Shown: in pieces, positions 1 to 9,150 of the stretch
Numbering within the stretch: position 1 is the stretch's first letter
Layout of the letters: every line of letters begins with the position of its first letter
Assembly (NCBI GenBank): GCA_025201765.1
Contig: MU623642.1
Location: 1 to 22,704 of the forward strand
Source of the DNA: Daldinia sp. FL1419
Lineage: Eukaryota; Ascomycota; Sordariomycetes; Xylariales; Hypoxylaceae
Direction of reading: 5' to 3'
Length of the DNA: 22,704 nt
Made by a program: the position numbers and the translations under genes
The notes under the pieces: model-generated
Told to the model about the DNA's origin: nothing
Database searches by the model: none
Seen by the model: the letters and a program-made list of their open reading frames with translations, nothing else

Positions 1-589
1 CTTTATATTTATTAATAAATTATTTATAAATAATAAGGACCTTAATTTTTAAATTAATTATAAAATTTTTATCATTAATGAAATTATAATGGATAAATTA
101 TTTATTATAATTAATAATTTAATTTATTAAAATTTTATAAAATATAAATAAATTATTTAAAATGTTTTAATAAATGAAATTTATATTATAATATATAATA
201 TAAATATAATTATTATAATTAAAATAATAATAATATTTATATTTAATAAATTTCAATTTTTTATAATATTTATAATTATATATATTAATTTATTTTTATT
301 TTATAAATATTTTATTAAATTTGGAATAATAAAAGAAAAATAATTAATAATTGATATTATATTATTCTAATAATTTTATAAATGGTAAAAAATTAATAAT
401 ATATGATAAATTTATGAATAAAATAATTTAATTAATATAATAATAAAATTTAATATTAATAAAGCCTTTATAATATTTATTAATATTAATTATTTTATAT
501 TAAAATTATAAGGTTAAGTTAAATGAACCTAAATAATACAAATAATATTAACCATTTTTTTTAATTAATTTAAATAAATAAATAAATAT
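1..589. other. AT-rich degenerate repeat DNA, no gene
   Basis: This stretch is almost entirely A and T with very few C or G and no open reading frame of note. It directly adjoins the left arm of a long inverted repeat (about 590-1320). The matching continuation of the opposite arm would lie beyond the right edge of the window, so this stretch is probably the outer part of the same repeat. I infer RIP-type decay from the base composition; no coding capacity or RNA gene is visible. Confidence 0.6.
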
Positions 590-1320
590 AATTTTTAAAA
601 AAGAAAAAATTATTAAATAAGATTATATATTATTATATATTTTAAAATAGTTAATTATTATATTTTTGAATAAAATTTAAATTATTAATTTATAAACCTT
701 CATTTTTTATTTATTGATAGATTTTCTTTAATTATTTTTATGTATTTTTAATAGTATTTTTGTTAATAAAATATATTTAATTCTAAAATATTTTAAATTA
801 TTAATATTAGTTTTAATAATTATTAATTTATAATATTATAATATTATTTATTCTATTAGAATATTAATTTAATATTTTTTAAAATATAGATTTATATTAT
901 TTTATAAAAGGGTTATTAATTAGTTTAATATAGGTAGGAATAAAAAGAAAATTATAGAAAAAAATTGATTTTAATATATTTAAATATTTAAAATTATAAT
1001 TTTAATTAATGTTTATTAATGTTACATGATTTTGTAAAAAAAGAAAAAGTTATTAATATAGGAATGTTGGTTATGTGATTATAGTGATATAGACCTACTT
1101 TAATCTTATATTTAACTCCACATATTTTAATCTCCAACTAAAATACATTTTTTCTTAAAATAACCACTTTTTATTAAATTAATTTAAATACCTTTACTTT
1201 TATTATTGTATATAATAGTACCTTATCCATCCAACAATAATAATTATATAAAAATTAGAAAATTAATAATATTTAGTAAATCTATAACATATATAATTTT
1301 ATAAATGTTATAATAAAAAT
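590..1320 (+). repeat. Left arm of a long inverted repeat (RIP-decayed element)
   Basis: The reverse complement of this segment aligns by eye along its whole length with about 21975-22704. Examples of shared blocks, read on the right-arm strand, are 'accaacatt', 'aactttttctttt', 'aaatcat.taacatta', 'ctttttattcctac.tatatta' and 'aataaggta'. Most differences are C/T or G/A, the pattern left by RIP. The right arm runs off the window end and corresponds there to about base 590, so the true repeat is longer. The element class is not recognised: no coding motif was found in it. Confidence 0.75.
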
Positions 1321-1661
1321 ATCCTTAAATAAGGTTATATAGATATTAATAAAAAGTAATTAAATTAATTTGTAATTAAAAGGATAGGTAAAATAAAAGT
1401 TAGGTATTAGATTTGTAATATAATTATAAAAAGAAAATAAAATAAATGGTAATTATATAATTTATATTTTTAATTTAATATATAACCCTTAAAAAGTATT
1501 TATATATCTATTATTATATAAGGATAGGTTTCTTATCTATCTCTTTTAAATAACTTTCTTCTTCAAACAATTATAATATACCAATTTCACCCCTATTATT
1601 ATTTATTTTATTATTATCTTGCTTTTATTTTACATATATACCTACCAATATTAATCTAATA
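1321..1661. other. AT-rich repeat DNA between inverted-repeat arm and copia fragment
   Basis: No gene is visible. The final bases (about 1649-1661, 'tattaatctaata') match the decayed LTR start found at 13751-13763. The bases before them do not align with that LTR, so the LTR of this copia copy is truncated, rearranged or of another subfamily. The weak continuation of the long inverted repeat beyond about 1320 could not be followed reliably by eye. Confidence 0.45.
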
Positions 1662-2192
1662 TATTTTTTTAAATAAAATTAATAAATGAATTTAAAATAT
1701 ATAATATTAAAAATGTAATTCTTTTATATCCTTAAGTTGATATATTTTTTTAATTATATTTCTTTAATAATTTTTTTATTTATTTTTTATTTTTATTATA
1801 TCATTTTATTTATATTCCTTAATATCTTGACTTTTAAATAATTTAAAATATCTATTAAATTTATTTATTCTTTAAAACAAATATATTTTTCCTTTAATAA
1901 TGCTTTTGTAAATCTATTTGTACTTATATTTTCTAAATTAATGTAATTAATTTTAATATGGTTTCTTTAAATTTCCTACCTAAATTAATAATTATATATA
2001 TTTATATATTTTTATTTTATTTTAAATTTTTTAATATCTTTTATAATTAATTCAATTATTTACTTATTATTACATAATAAAAGTATAATTTGGTTTTTAA
2101 ATTTAATTTTGAAGTTTTTAATTAATTATAATATATAAAATCTTTTTTTATAATTTGAATTAAGGTAAGTAATTTAGTTTTAATAGTAAAAT
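1662..2192 (-). pseudogene. Ty1/copia RNase H and 3' end, RIP-inactivated copy 1
   Basis: This segment aligns base for base, with C/T and G/A differences, to 13764-14295 in the same orientation. Read on the minus strand, and allowing for RIP changes, it gives the C-terminal RNase H region of a copia-type polyprotein. The string 'LLCNNK*' sits where family members have LLCDNKQ, followed by a KLKHINIH-like stretch (family: KLRHVDIH) and a stretch matching the family's 'DG(L/F)TKAL' motif with lysine- and arginine-rich continuation. The stop codon and Asn-for-Asp are single C-to-T type changes. Here the plus strand has lost mainly G and kept C. The fragment lacks reverse transcriptase, integrase and gag, and is therefore an internally deleted remnant. 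Confidence 0.75.
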
Positions 2193-2214
2193 TTAAATTA
2201 TTATTATTTTTTTT

Positions 2215-2303
2215 TAAATTCTAATGAAATTAATGAGGCTTTTTATGTAATTATAATAAGGGAAAGAATTTTCCACACTATTTTAAGGCTTACTAATCCA
2301 ACA
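2215..2303 (-). repeat. Copia LTR tip (5' end TGTTGGATTAG)
   Basis: On the minus strand this starts TGTTGGATTAGTAAGCC and continues for about 88 bases. It aligns with the LTR tips that end at 19030 and at 13763. The C and G content jumps immediately after 2303, so this is the outer 5' end of a leftward-reading element and marks the edge of the gene island. Only the first part of the LTR is present before it runs into the RNase H fragment, showing an internal deletion with a junction at about 2192-2215. Confidence 0.7.
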
Positions 2304-2618
2304 CTTGCTCACTGCTTGATTCTCTGCTCGCCATCAAGGATTGGAGTTCAAATATCCTTTGACCTGACAACATTGACAACATTAGCAAAATTCATTTAGG
2401 AGGGTCTTGCTAGACATTGGCTGTTTGACTAGAGCTACATAGGAGATTAGAACCCTTGTACTTCGCAAAGCTATCAACCTCATATTAAATAATCGCCGCA
2501 CAACATGCAGAGGTTGTGGCACGTGAATTCAGGTTGTATCGTATAGATATGAGGAAGTATGCTTAAACCTTAAACCGCCAACAGGTTTTGGCTACATTAC
2601 TATATCCAATGCGTTCAA
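2304..2618. other. Intergenic / 3' region of the proteasome gene
   Basis: This is balanced-composition sequence between the copia LTR edge and the proteasome stop codon. It holds no reading frame of interest and presumably contains the 3' untranslated region and polyadenylation site of the minus-strand proteasome gene. I see no repeat shared with the rest of the window. Confidence 0.5.
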
Positions 2619-3662
2619 TTAATGCCGCACCTCGTACTTCTCATCTGGTAGGTAGAGGTGCCGGTCTGCCCCCTTCTCCGTTAAGACAACCATGCGAATA
2701 ACTCCTCCTGAGCTACCGTCCCACTTGATAGCCTCTCCTAGCGCTCCCTTGACGAAGTTGATGGCATCTTGTTCTCCCATTCCCTCCTTCCAGTGCGCGT
2801 CGCAGTAACCGTAGATGTAAGTCGAACCGGAACCACCGATCGCATATGATTGCTTGTGTAGAGAGCCACCAAGGGGAATGGAGTAAACCTGACCACCGTG
2901 TCGCTCATCCCAGCCCGCGATGATGAGACCCGCACTATAAGACCCAACCATATTAGCATCAGCCTTATGGAAAGAACACATCGTGTATTAATAGGCATAC
3001 CTTAGTCGGTCCTTATTGGAGTAACAGATTTCCTGGAAGATGGCCGCGGCCGTTTGGGTCGTAGGCGGCCTGCCATTTTGCATCGCGAACATACCAAGCT
3101 GATATTGCACTATATCAGCTACGGCTTGTGTATCTGCTGCCGAACCGGACCGACAACACCAGATAGTATCGTGAACCTGTGTTAACTTGTCCGTAACTCT
3201 GTTCGCAATGTATGCTCCGGTGGTAGTTCTCGAATCGGCTCCTGAAGACGGCCGGCAACGTTAACATTTTGCTCGTAGAAGTTGGGCCATGTGTATATGG
3301 AGAATGAAGCTATCGCACGCACCAAGAATGACGCCATCTTTGAATGTCACCGCCATACTATATATTACCAGGTTAAGTCGTGATCGTTATCCCAGTTGCA
3401 GAGTACGGTAATGTGAAGCTCACATTGATGTTCCGAGACTATTAGGCAATCAGTTAGTGGATTTGCCATTGTCCAGACAATTTCGTGAGACTCACTTGAC
3501 TTCGCCCTTCTTTAATCGGTCCATATCTACATGGATTCCATCTATTTCATCCTATTGTCAGTCTAGCTCTCCGCGCCCAGATTGAAATGTCCGAGTATTA
3601 GTTCTCGGCGGATAAAGACCTAACCCACCCTCATTTAGAATACCCCGGTTGCTAAATTCCAT
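2619..3662 (-). CDS. PRE3: 20S proteasome subunit beta-1 (caspase-like), six exons
   Basis: Encodes the beta-1 catalytic subunit of the 20S core proteasome, which cuts after acidic residues in the cytosol and nucleus. Exons on the minus strand are 3662-3629, 3541-3496, 3438-3424, 3357-3323, 3241-3001 and 2934-2619. Introns are 87, 57, 66, 81 and 66 bases, all GT..AG, and the frame is continuous for 228 residues with TAA at 2621-2619. The product has a 29-residue propeptide ending LG, then Thr30 (mature Thr1) in the sequence GTSIMAVTF. Asp46 (Asp17), Lys62 (Lys33) and Arg74 (Arg45, the acidic-specificity pocket residue) are all present, as are the SGSG and DGSSGG loops (159-162, 196-201). Length and spacing fit the family well. 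Start: ATG at 3662 gives MEFSN, a fungal-type start; the first intron was chosen because its phase restores the frame, so the extreme N-terminus is the least certain part. The gene is intact despite lying beside RIP-mutated repeats. Confidence 0.93.
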
Positions 3663-3795
3663 GTTCGAGAATGAAGACCAAATAAGGGAAAGGCAAGTTG
3701 TAATTGAGAGAAATTGGAGGGATGATTGCAAGAACAAGGTTACAACAAGTTTATATGGTTGTTGATGTGAAATGTGGTGAAGAAGATGAAGAAGC

Positions 3796-3819
3796 TTGGT
3801 GGGTTGGTGGGTTGGTGGG
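3796..3819 (+). promoter_or_regulatory. Triple TTGGTGGG tandem in the proteasome promoter
   Basis: Three perfect copies of the 8-base unit TTGGTGGG lie about 135-155 bases upstream of the proteasome start codon. The G runs could form a two-layer quadruplex on the plus strand. The unit also resembles the GGTGGCAAA proteasome box bound by Rpn4 in budding yeast, but it is not an exact match, so regulatory function is inference. Three TCATTA units follow at 3885-3905, giving GATAA on the minus strand. Confidence 0.35.
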
Positions 3820-3939
3820 AGGAACAGTTTCGTTAATTGTTTGATTGAAGCTTAAGGCAGCTCCGACGCGCAACGCTGGTTGGGTCATTATCATTATCAT
3901 TATCAGGTTGATATGTGGGTCCCTGCAGCTGGGTACAGC

Positions 3940-4055
3940 TGTGGATCCTGTTAGAAGCACGGACCGCCCGGCAGAATGTAGACCGCCTAGGGCTAGCCTG
4001 ATATAAATATCCTCATTTTAAATCTTAATATTAAAAAATAAATATAAAATGGCAT
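3940..4055 (+). repeat. LTR-like repeat, copy A (second half RIP-mutated)
   Basis: Begins TGTGGATCCT like copies B (4392) and C (6187). It shares 'agaagcacggaccgcccgg', 'cagaat', 'accgcct' and a TATAAATAT box at 4002-4010. The sequence before the first T differs in all three copies, so the left boundary is sharp. After 'atcctc' copy A reads as copy C with G changed to A and C changed to T (attttaaatcttaata against gctttgcatcctagca), so only its downstream half looks RIP-mutated. The 3' end is unclear. The TG start and TATA box suggest a solo LTR, but no terminal CA was fixed. Confidence 0.6.
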
Positions 4056-4391
4056 AAATATGCATATAATATTAATAAAATTGTAGAAGAAGTTGAGCCC
4101 AAAGTACACTAGTACGAGCTTGGGTAGTAGGCTTTACCGTATTAGGTTAGCGTTTGGGTTGAGGTGGCAGGGGAACTTTGGTATTATCAGCAACCTCATC
4201 TATTCTCTAAGATAGACTTGATAATACAAGTAACTTACCTCATACATGCATCCTATTTCAACATCATTTAATGCTTGAACTTAAGCCTGGAGTTGAACTG
4301 ATGGATTGAATACCTTGATAATTTCTTCTACGAAAAGTTACGAGTTATCCTTGCCATTTAGACTTCAGATGTGTTTCGTGCAACCTCGTTG
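4056..4391. other. Intergenic, no gene seen
   Basis: Mixed-composition sequence between repeat copies A and B. It contains a short frame (4306-4491) that overlaps copy B and shows no recognisable protein features, so I do not regard it as a gene. No RNA gene or other repeat is visible. Confidence 0.5.
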
Positions 4392-4576
4392 TGTGGATCC
4401 TGCTGGAAGCACGGACCACCTGGCCCGGCAGAATTGTACACCGCCTAGGGCTAGACCTAGTATAAATATCCACGCCACGAACCTAGCATAGATTCTTAGA
4501 AAATATACAATCAGTTCATCACCAGTACAGACTTATTTAGGCCTCAGCTATTACATGATAGTTGGTGCCCCGAGTC
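4392..4576 (+). repeat. LTR-like repeat, copy B
   Basis: This 185-base copy starts TGTGGATCCT and has a TATAAATA box at 4461-4468. It shares with copy C the blocks 'cctagcatagattct', 'atcagtt', 'agacttatt' and a terminal stretch 'gttggtgccccgagtc'. That last stretch begins with TGG after a candidate LTR end, as a tRNA primer-binding site would, but copy C carries it as well, so it may simply be part of the repeat. No RIP bias is evident in this copy. Weak similarity to copy C may continue to about 4610. Confidence 0.65.
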
Positions 4577-6186
4577 TCGGTGAAGACCACCTAAACGCAC
4601 AGTTGTATTGGTTGATATCAAACATTGTTGTCGACGTCAATGAGGCCGGACAACCTCTACTTTGAGTTACGCCGCTTATCTATCTCACTTAAGTGGCTTA
4701 GAGGAAGGTATATGGGGTGCTTGATGTTATGATTCCAGCAGATACCTTATATACCTTACCTCTCCCAAGGCAAATTTCGATTGTGAAAGGCTAGTAGTTA
4801 GGTAAGACGAACCATACCATGTGAACGTCCCCATGAAAACAGGACATGAGGGAACGGGATTTGGAAACTCTAGCCTTCAATGCATCATCATGTGGAACCC
4901 GCTTGGTTGTTACGAGATGCAATTGCCCGATAAGAAACGTCTCCCCAACCCGGGCCTCGATAGAAACGTAATAGGTTGATCAATAGAAGGGACACGGGAT
5001 CATAATACCTACGTAGCATAGTTACATCGACAACGTTCGTAGCGGTTGGACCAAAAATGCAGAGGTTATCCCGAACATTCGACGATGCCATTAAGTGATA
5101 GCGTCAATGCGGAAAATTCGGCTTGGATTGCAACTAGTTCTAGGAAACATTTACCTTCCAGATACACTTATCGAACTATATAGGGTGCACTATGCACTAA
5201 CACGGGGCTGGGACTTTGATCTTATTCAGGAAGGTAGCAGATCTTCGGCTTGCAACCTGTTTGGATCGTTTAGAGATCTAGACGCCGTACTTAGGGTTGC
5301 GCTGCTGAGTCGCAGAGCGCTATTCTATTTTCCGATTGATGGGGAAGCCAAAAAAAAAAAGAAAAAAAAAGATATATTTGAAAACTAGGGCCCGAGGGAG
5401 TACCCTATCTTAAGAACCTCGTGCCTGTGATGATAGAAATATTGATGCACGTCAGGCGAGTCCGTCCGATGGTGATATTCTCCCCCCCAACGAAGATGAA
5501 TTGGCCGCAATTAGTACCGAGCTTTATGATGATAGTTGATATGTGCCGGCATTTCGTACGGTGTTAAGAGTTAAATAAGTAACTATATTTCTAGGTGCCG
5601 TTAGTTCCTCTATTTGCGATATCTATGATGGCATTTTTCAGGGCTACTAGAGAGACGGATCTGGACCTGGAGGACCTGGCGGCACACGTTGCCGGATACC
5701 GTTCGGACTGGAGACGGGTTTAGAGGTTACTTGAAGAGGGTGTGATTATCGGTCGAATCTCTACAGGGGGGTACGGTAGTCGACAGGATCCCTGCTGGAG
5801 ATTTCAGGGCTACGTAGCTGTCCGAAATCGTCTATCGTCACATGCCTTATTGACTTGCCGCGCGATACCTACCTATCTAGTGTATCAATGATACGCGCAT
5901 CTGCAAATTGATTTTTTGAGTTGGGTTATTAGAAGCTTCACCGTCCTAAATACAACATGGTCTTATACCTCTTATACACTACCGTTCTAACGCGGGGCAG
6001 GAGCGGTACTTACAAGTGATCACCGAGGCAACTCCCCCGTAGTTTTTTATTCGGATTAGTCCGTGCCGGCATCCCATGACCTAACCTAGTAGGTACTAAC
6101 CTAATAGGTAGTAAGAGGTACCTATCCTTGGTTACCGACAGGATCTTAGATAAGCTTAATTTATAAGATTAGTATGATGCTACCGG
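4577..6186. other. Long intergenic stretch between repeat copies B and C
   Basis: I find no recognisable gene here. The longest frame (5095-5388, plus, 97 residues) ends in a run of lysines encoded by an A-rich tract at 5350-5370 and matches no family I know. A minus-strand frame at 4888-5091 is equally featureless. The DNA could be an old, non-RIP-mutated element interior, because copies B and C flank it in direct orientation, but no retrotransposon protein motif was found. The A-rich tract could also be a retroposon tail. Confidence 0.4.
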
Positions 6187-6366
6187 TGTGGATCCTATTT
6201 GGGACACGGACCACCCGGCAGAATCCTTACCGCCTGGGAACAGGCTTATTTGTAAATATCCTCGCTTTGCATCCTAGCATAGATTCTAAATAATTCAATA
6301 AGCAATCAGTTTACCGATAGACTTATTAGACTCTGATTATTATCCTAATAGTCGGTGTCCCGAGTC
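6187..6366 (+). repeat. LTR-like repeat, copy C
   Basis: This 180-base copy starts TGTGGATCCT and carries 'acggaccacccggcagaat', 'accgcct', 'taaatatcctcg', 'cctagcatagattct' and ends 'gtcggtgtcccgagtc', parallel to copy B. Its TATA box is altered (TGTAAATAT). The flanks differ from those of copies A and B. It lies in the same orientation as both other copies. Confidence 0.65.
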
Positions 6367-7760
6367 CAGGTACTAATGTCGTGAATGCACACCGGCATTG
6401 ACATGAGATATGCGGATGGGATCATGGACTAGTTACCTAAAGCATGTATACCTAATATTCTTATAATACCGCACAATATATTAGATATCAATCACGTTAT
6501 AGACGACCGTGACTTGCTCATTGATAAAAGGCTATTTATTAACTTACGCATTTGCTGATCGCTCATAATAAATACGATTTACGTTATGGTCTTTGGAAAT
6601 ATAGTATCGATATGTGTATATGGCTATATAAGTATATATATATATATAAGTATACGCATGAGATATGAGGAATGAATGAAAAAGCCTATAGACCGTTGCT
6701 AATAATGCCGACCGCTCGGTAATTGCGGCAATGAGAGCTGATCACATCATATCGTATTACCTGTAGTATAATATAAAAGCCTGTTGAACTTGCCGTAAAA
6801 TTCCACTCGAGGTACTATGCGCAATCTGGAACGAGAAACAAGCTCAGTCTTGGCTTCTTGGCCCTTTATATATTCTGGGTGTTGATAAGAAGAATATGAG
6901 GTATATGAGGGGGTGTATAAGGGGGGCTAATTACTAGATTAGGAAGGCCGCCCATTGGGCACCACGCGACGCGAACTCAAGACTACCTCTCGCGAGAAAA
7001 ATAACGGCTTGGCGCATATGTCCGATACCACATAATGATACTGCCTGCTAGATTCCCTTTCTCCACGCTATTGGGTTCGACTCTTAGCCTGTGTTGCAAC
7101 CGGCCGCCCGAGTCCACCATCTCCTAGGGCTACTTTTGACCTCATCCTTGCTCCGATCCCTGGTTCGGATCTAAGCTCCAAGTCGTGGTCTACTACCCTA
7201 TCCCTGGGGAGACTACACACCCTAAGTGCTCTAAAGCTCATACCCGCCGCCAAGCTCTCCTAACAAATGCGGGAAGGTATCAATGCCTCTTTGCCCCCCT
7301 ATAAAACAAGCTCTGCTAACTACCGCGCTTCCCTAGCCCATGATATCGTCGGGATCTCATCCTGCATGTCATGTTGGCGCTGCAGGGCGGTTGAGTAACA
7401 AGGGTCCCTGATAAGGTACGGACTAACTTCGCTAAGTCATCAGGGTCCCCTCACTACGGCTAGCGAATCCCTCCCAACGAAGCGTTCATTGCAAACTACA
7501 TCGTCATGTAGCCCGTCCGACTATATCGCCGAATAAGACCCTAATGCCGTATAGAAGATCTGCGAGCTTCCTTCCTGGGAAGGTCATGATCGACGGGCAC
7601 GAGATATATTGAAGCTCTATCGAAACTCAGTTGAAGCCCTCATCATGATAAATAGTTGTGACGCCCTGAACTTGAGGTCAGCTTCTATCCCTCATCACTC
7701 ACAGACAACTCAGCTTCAGATCCTTACCCCCCTAGCACTTTCACCTTGACTTGCTCCAAC
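6367..7760. other. Intergenic region and protease promoter
   Basis: No gene is recognised. A (TA)8 microsatellite lies at 6633-6648. From about 7070 the plus strand becomes pyrimidine-rich. A TATAAAA box is at 7300-7306, 455 bases before the protease start. TGATAAG (7409-7415) and TGATAAA (7646-7652) match the binding site of AreA-type GATA factors, which in fungi often control secreted proteases under nitrogen limitation; this control is inference. The bases just before the start codon are CCAAC, a favourable fungal context. Confidence 0.45.
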
Positions 7761-9150
7761 ATGCGTACCGCAGCCCTCTTTTTTCTCCTGCCTTTGGCAT
7801 TCGCCGCCCCGGCTAAGCGATCCGCGCCAGCTCCTCTCCTCAAGCCCCGTGGAACTCGGCTCATCGAGGGCAAGTACATCGTCAAGCTCTACGAGAACGC
7901 TGCCATCACGGCCCTCGAAGAAACCATGAGCACCTTCCAGGGTGATGCAGATCATGTCTATAACGTCGAAGGTTTCAAGGGCTTTGCCTCGTCTCTAACG
8001 GCCGAGCACCTGGAGCAGCTCCAAAACCACCCCGACGTAAGTCATCACAGGCCCCTTAGCAAGGCTTGCCTAGGATCTAATTAGTGTGTAGGTCGAGTTC
8101 ATCGAGCAGGATGCAGTAATGAGCATCAACGCTTATATTACCCAGACCGGCGCCCCTTGGGGTATTTCCCGTCTATCACACAAGACCGGTAGCAGTAGTT
8201 ACGTCTATGACGAGAGCGCTGGTGCCGATACTTGCGCCTATGTCATCGATACTGGTATCTACACTACACACTCGGTATGCATGGCTTGTGACAAAACGCC
8301 TGATTACATATATTAACAAAGTCTGAAGGAGTTCGAGGGGCGCGCTACCTTCCTAGCCAACTACGCCGACAGCTCCAACAGTGACGGAAACGGACACGGC
8401 ACTCACGTTGCTGGCACTATTGTAATATATTCACAGCCCCTGAGCTCAATCCATTCAGCTTACTAACCACATTGCTCCTAACAGGGCAGCAAGACCTACG
8501 GTGTAGCAAAGAAGACTAAGCTATACGCCGTCAAGGTGCTTGACTCGAGCGGTTCTGGCTCTACCTCTGGTGTTATTGCTGGCATGAACTTCGTCACCTC
8601 CGACGTTAAGACTCGGTCCTGCCCGGCCGGTGCCGTGGCCAACATGTCTCTCGGCGGTGGTTCCTCATCCTCGATCAACAGCGCCGCCAAGGCCATGATC
8701 AACGCTGGCATCTTCTTGGCCGTTGCCGCCGGTAACGACAACCAGAACGCCGCTAACTCCTCTCCCGCCTCCGAGCCCAGCGTCTGCACTGTCGGCGCGA
8801 CTACCTCGGCTGACGCCCGTGCTAGCTACTCCAACTACGGATCTGTCGTTGACATCTTCGCCCCTGGTAGCTCTATTCTCTCCACCTGGAATAACGGAAG
8901 GACTGTGAGTTTAATTTTTAATTCAACTTTTAGATACGCGAGCTAACTTTCGAACTAGAACACCATCTCCGGTACTTCCATGGCTACCCCTCATATCGCT
9001 GGTCTAGGTGCCTACCTCCTAGCCCTTGAGGGCAAGAAGAGCCCCCAGGAGCTCTGCAGTTACATCGCCTCCACCGCCAACAGCGGTATCCTGTCCAGCA
9101 TTCCGTCTGGAACAGTCAACAAGCTTGCATTTAATGGCGCTCCTTCATAA
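7761..9150 (+). CDS. Secreted subtilisin-like serine protease, proteinase K group (S8A)
   Basis: Encodes an extracellular endopeptidase of 387 residues. Exons are 7761-8036, 8092-8274, 8329-8421, 8485-8904 and 8959-9150. Introns are 55, 54, 63 and 54 bases, all GT..AG in phase 0, two of them with clear TACTAAC/TATTAAC-like branch sites. Residues 1-18 form a signal peptide. About 38-102 form an I9 propeptide (GKYIVKLYEN..., ending VEFIEQDAVM), and the mature enzyme begins near residue 103. The catalytic triad is Asp145 (VIDTGI), His176 (GNGHGTH) and Ser331 (SGTSMATPH), with oxyanion Asn268 (AAGN). Cys140/Cys230 and Cys285/Cys357 lie at positions that form disulfides in proteinase K. The free cysteine next to the active-site histidine in proteinase K is Val180 here. 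The upstream TTG at 7746 is in frame, but the ATG at 7761 gives a clean signal peptide. The gene appears complete and active. Nearest known relatives are cuticle- or protein-degrading enzymes of plant- and insect-associated fungi; the biological role here is inferred only. Confidence 0.95.

Noticed and set aside
1618..1622. CTTGC as target duplication partner of 2304-2308 for the deleted copia copy
   Set aside because: It is not next to a TG LTR end and lies inside sequence that does not align with the LTR; five bases match too easily by chance.
2738..2998. 86-residue minus-strand frame overlapping the proteasome gene
   Set aside because: Out-of-frame shadow of proteasome exon 6 and its intron.
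3001..3662. Proteasome gene being truncated or frameshifted
   Set aside because: At first the region upstream of 2981 appeared broken (in-frame stops, GACDSF in place of GADSR). Splicing with five GT..AG introns restores a complete protein, so it is not a pseudogene.
5095..5388. 97-residue plus-strand frame
   Set aside because: No recognisable domain; ends in a poly-lysine tract from an A-run; no intron or homology support. Its 'LVLGNIYLP' start only vaguely recalls a LINE endonuclease strand.
7401..7456. Imperfect inverted repeat of GGGTCCCTGAT / ATCAGGGTCCC
   Set aside because: One central mismatch and a long loop; GGGTCCC is nearly self-complementary, so chance is a sufficient explanation.
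7060..7760. Pyrimidine-rich, partly open plus-strand frame before the protease
   Set aside because: Interrupted by several stop codons and with no protein motif; more likely promoter/5' region.
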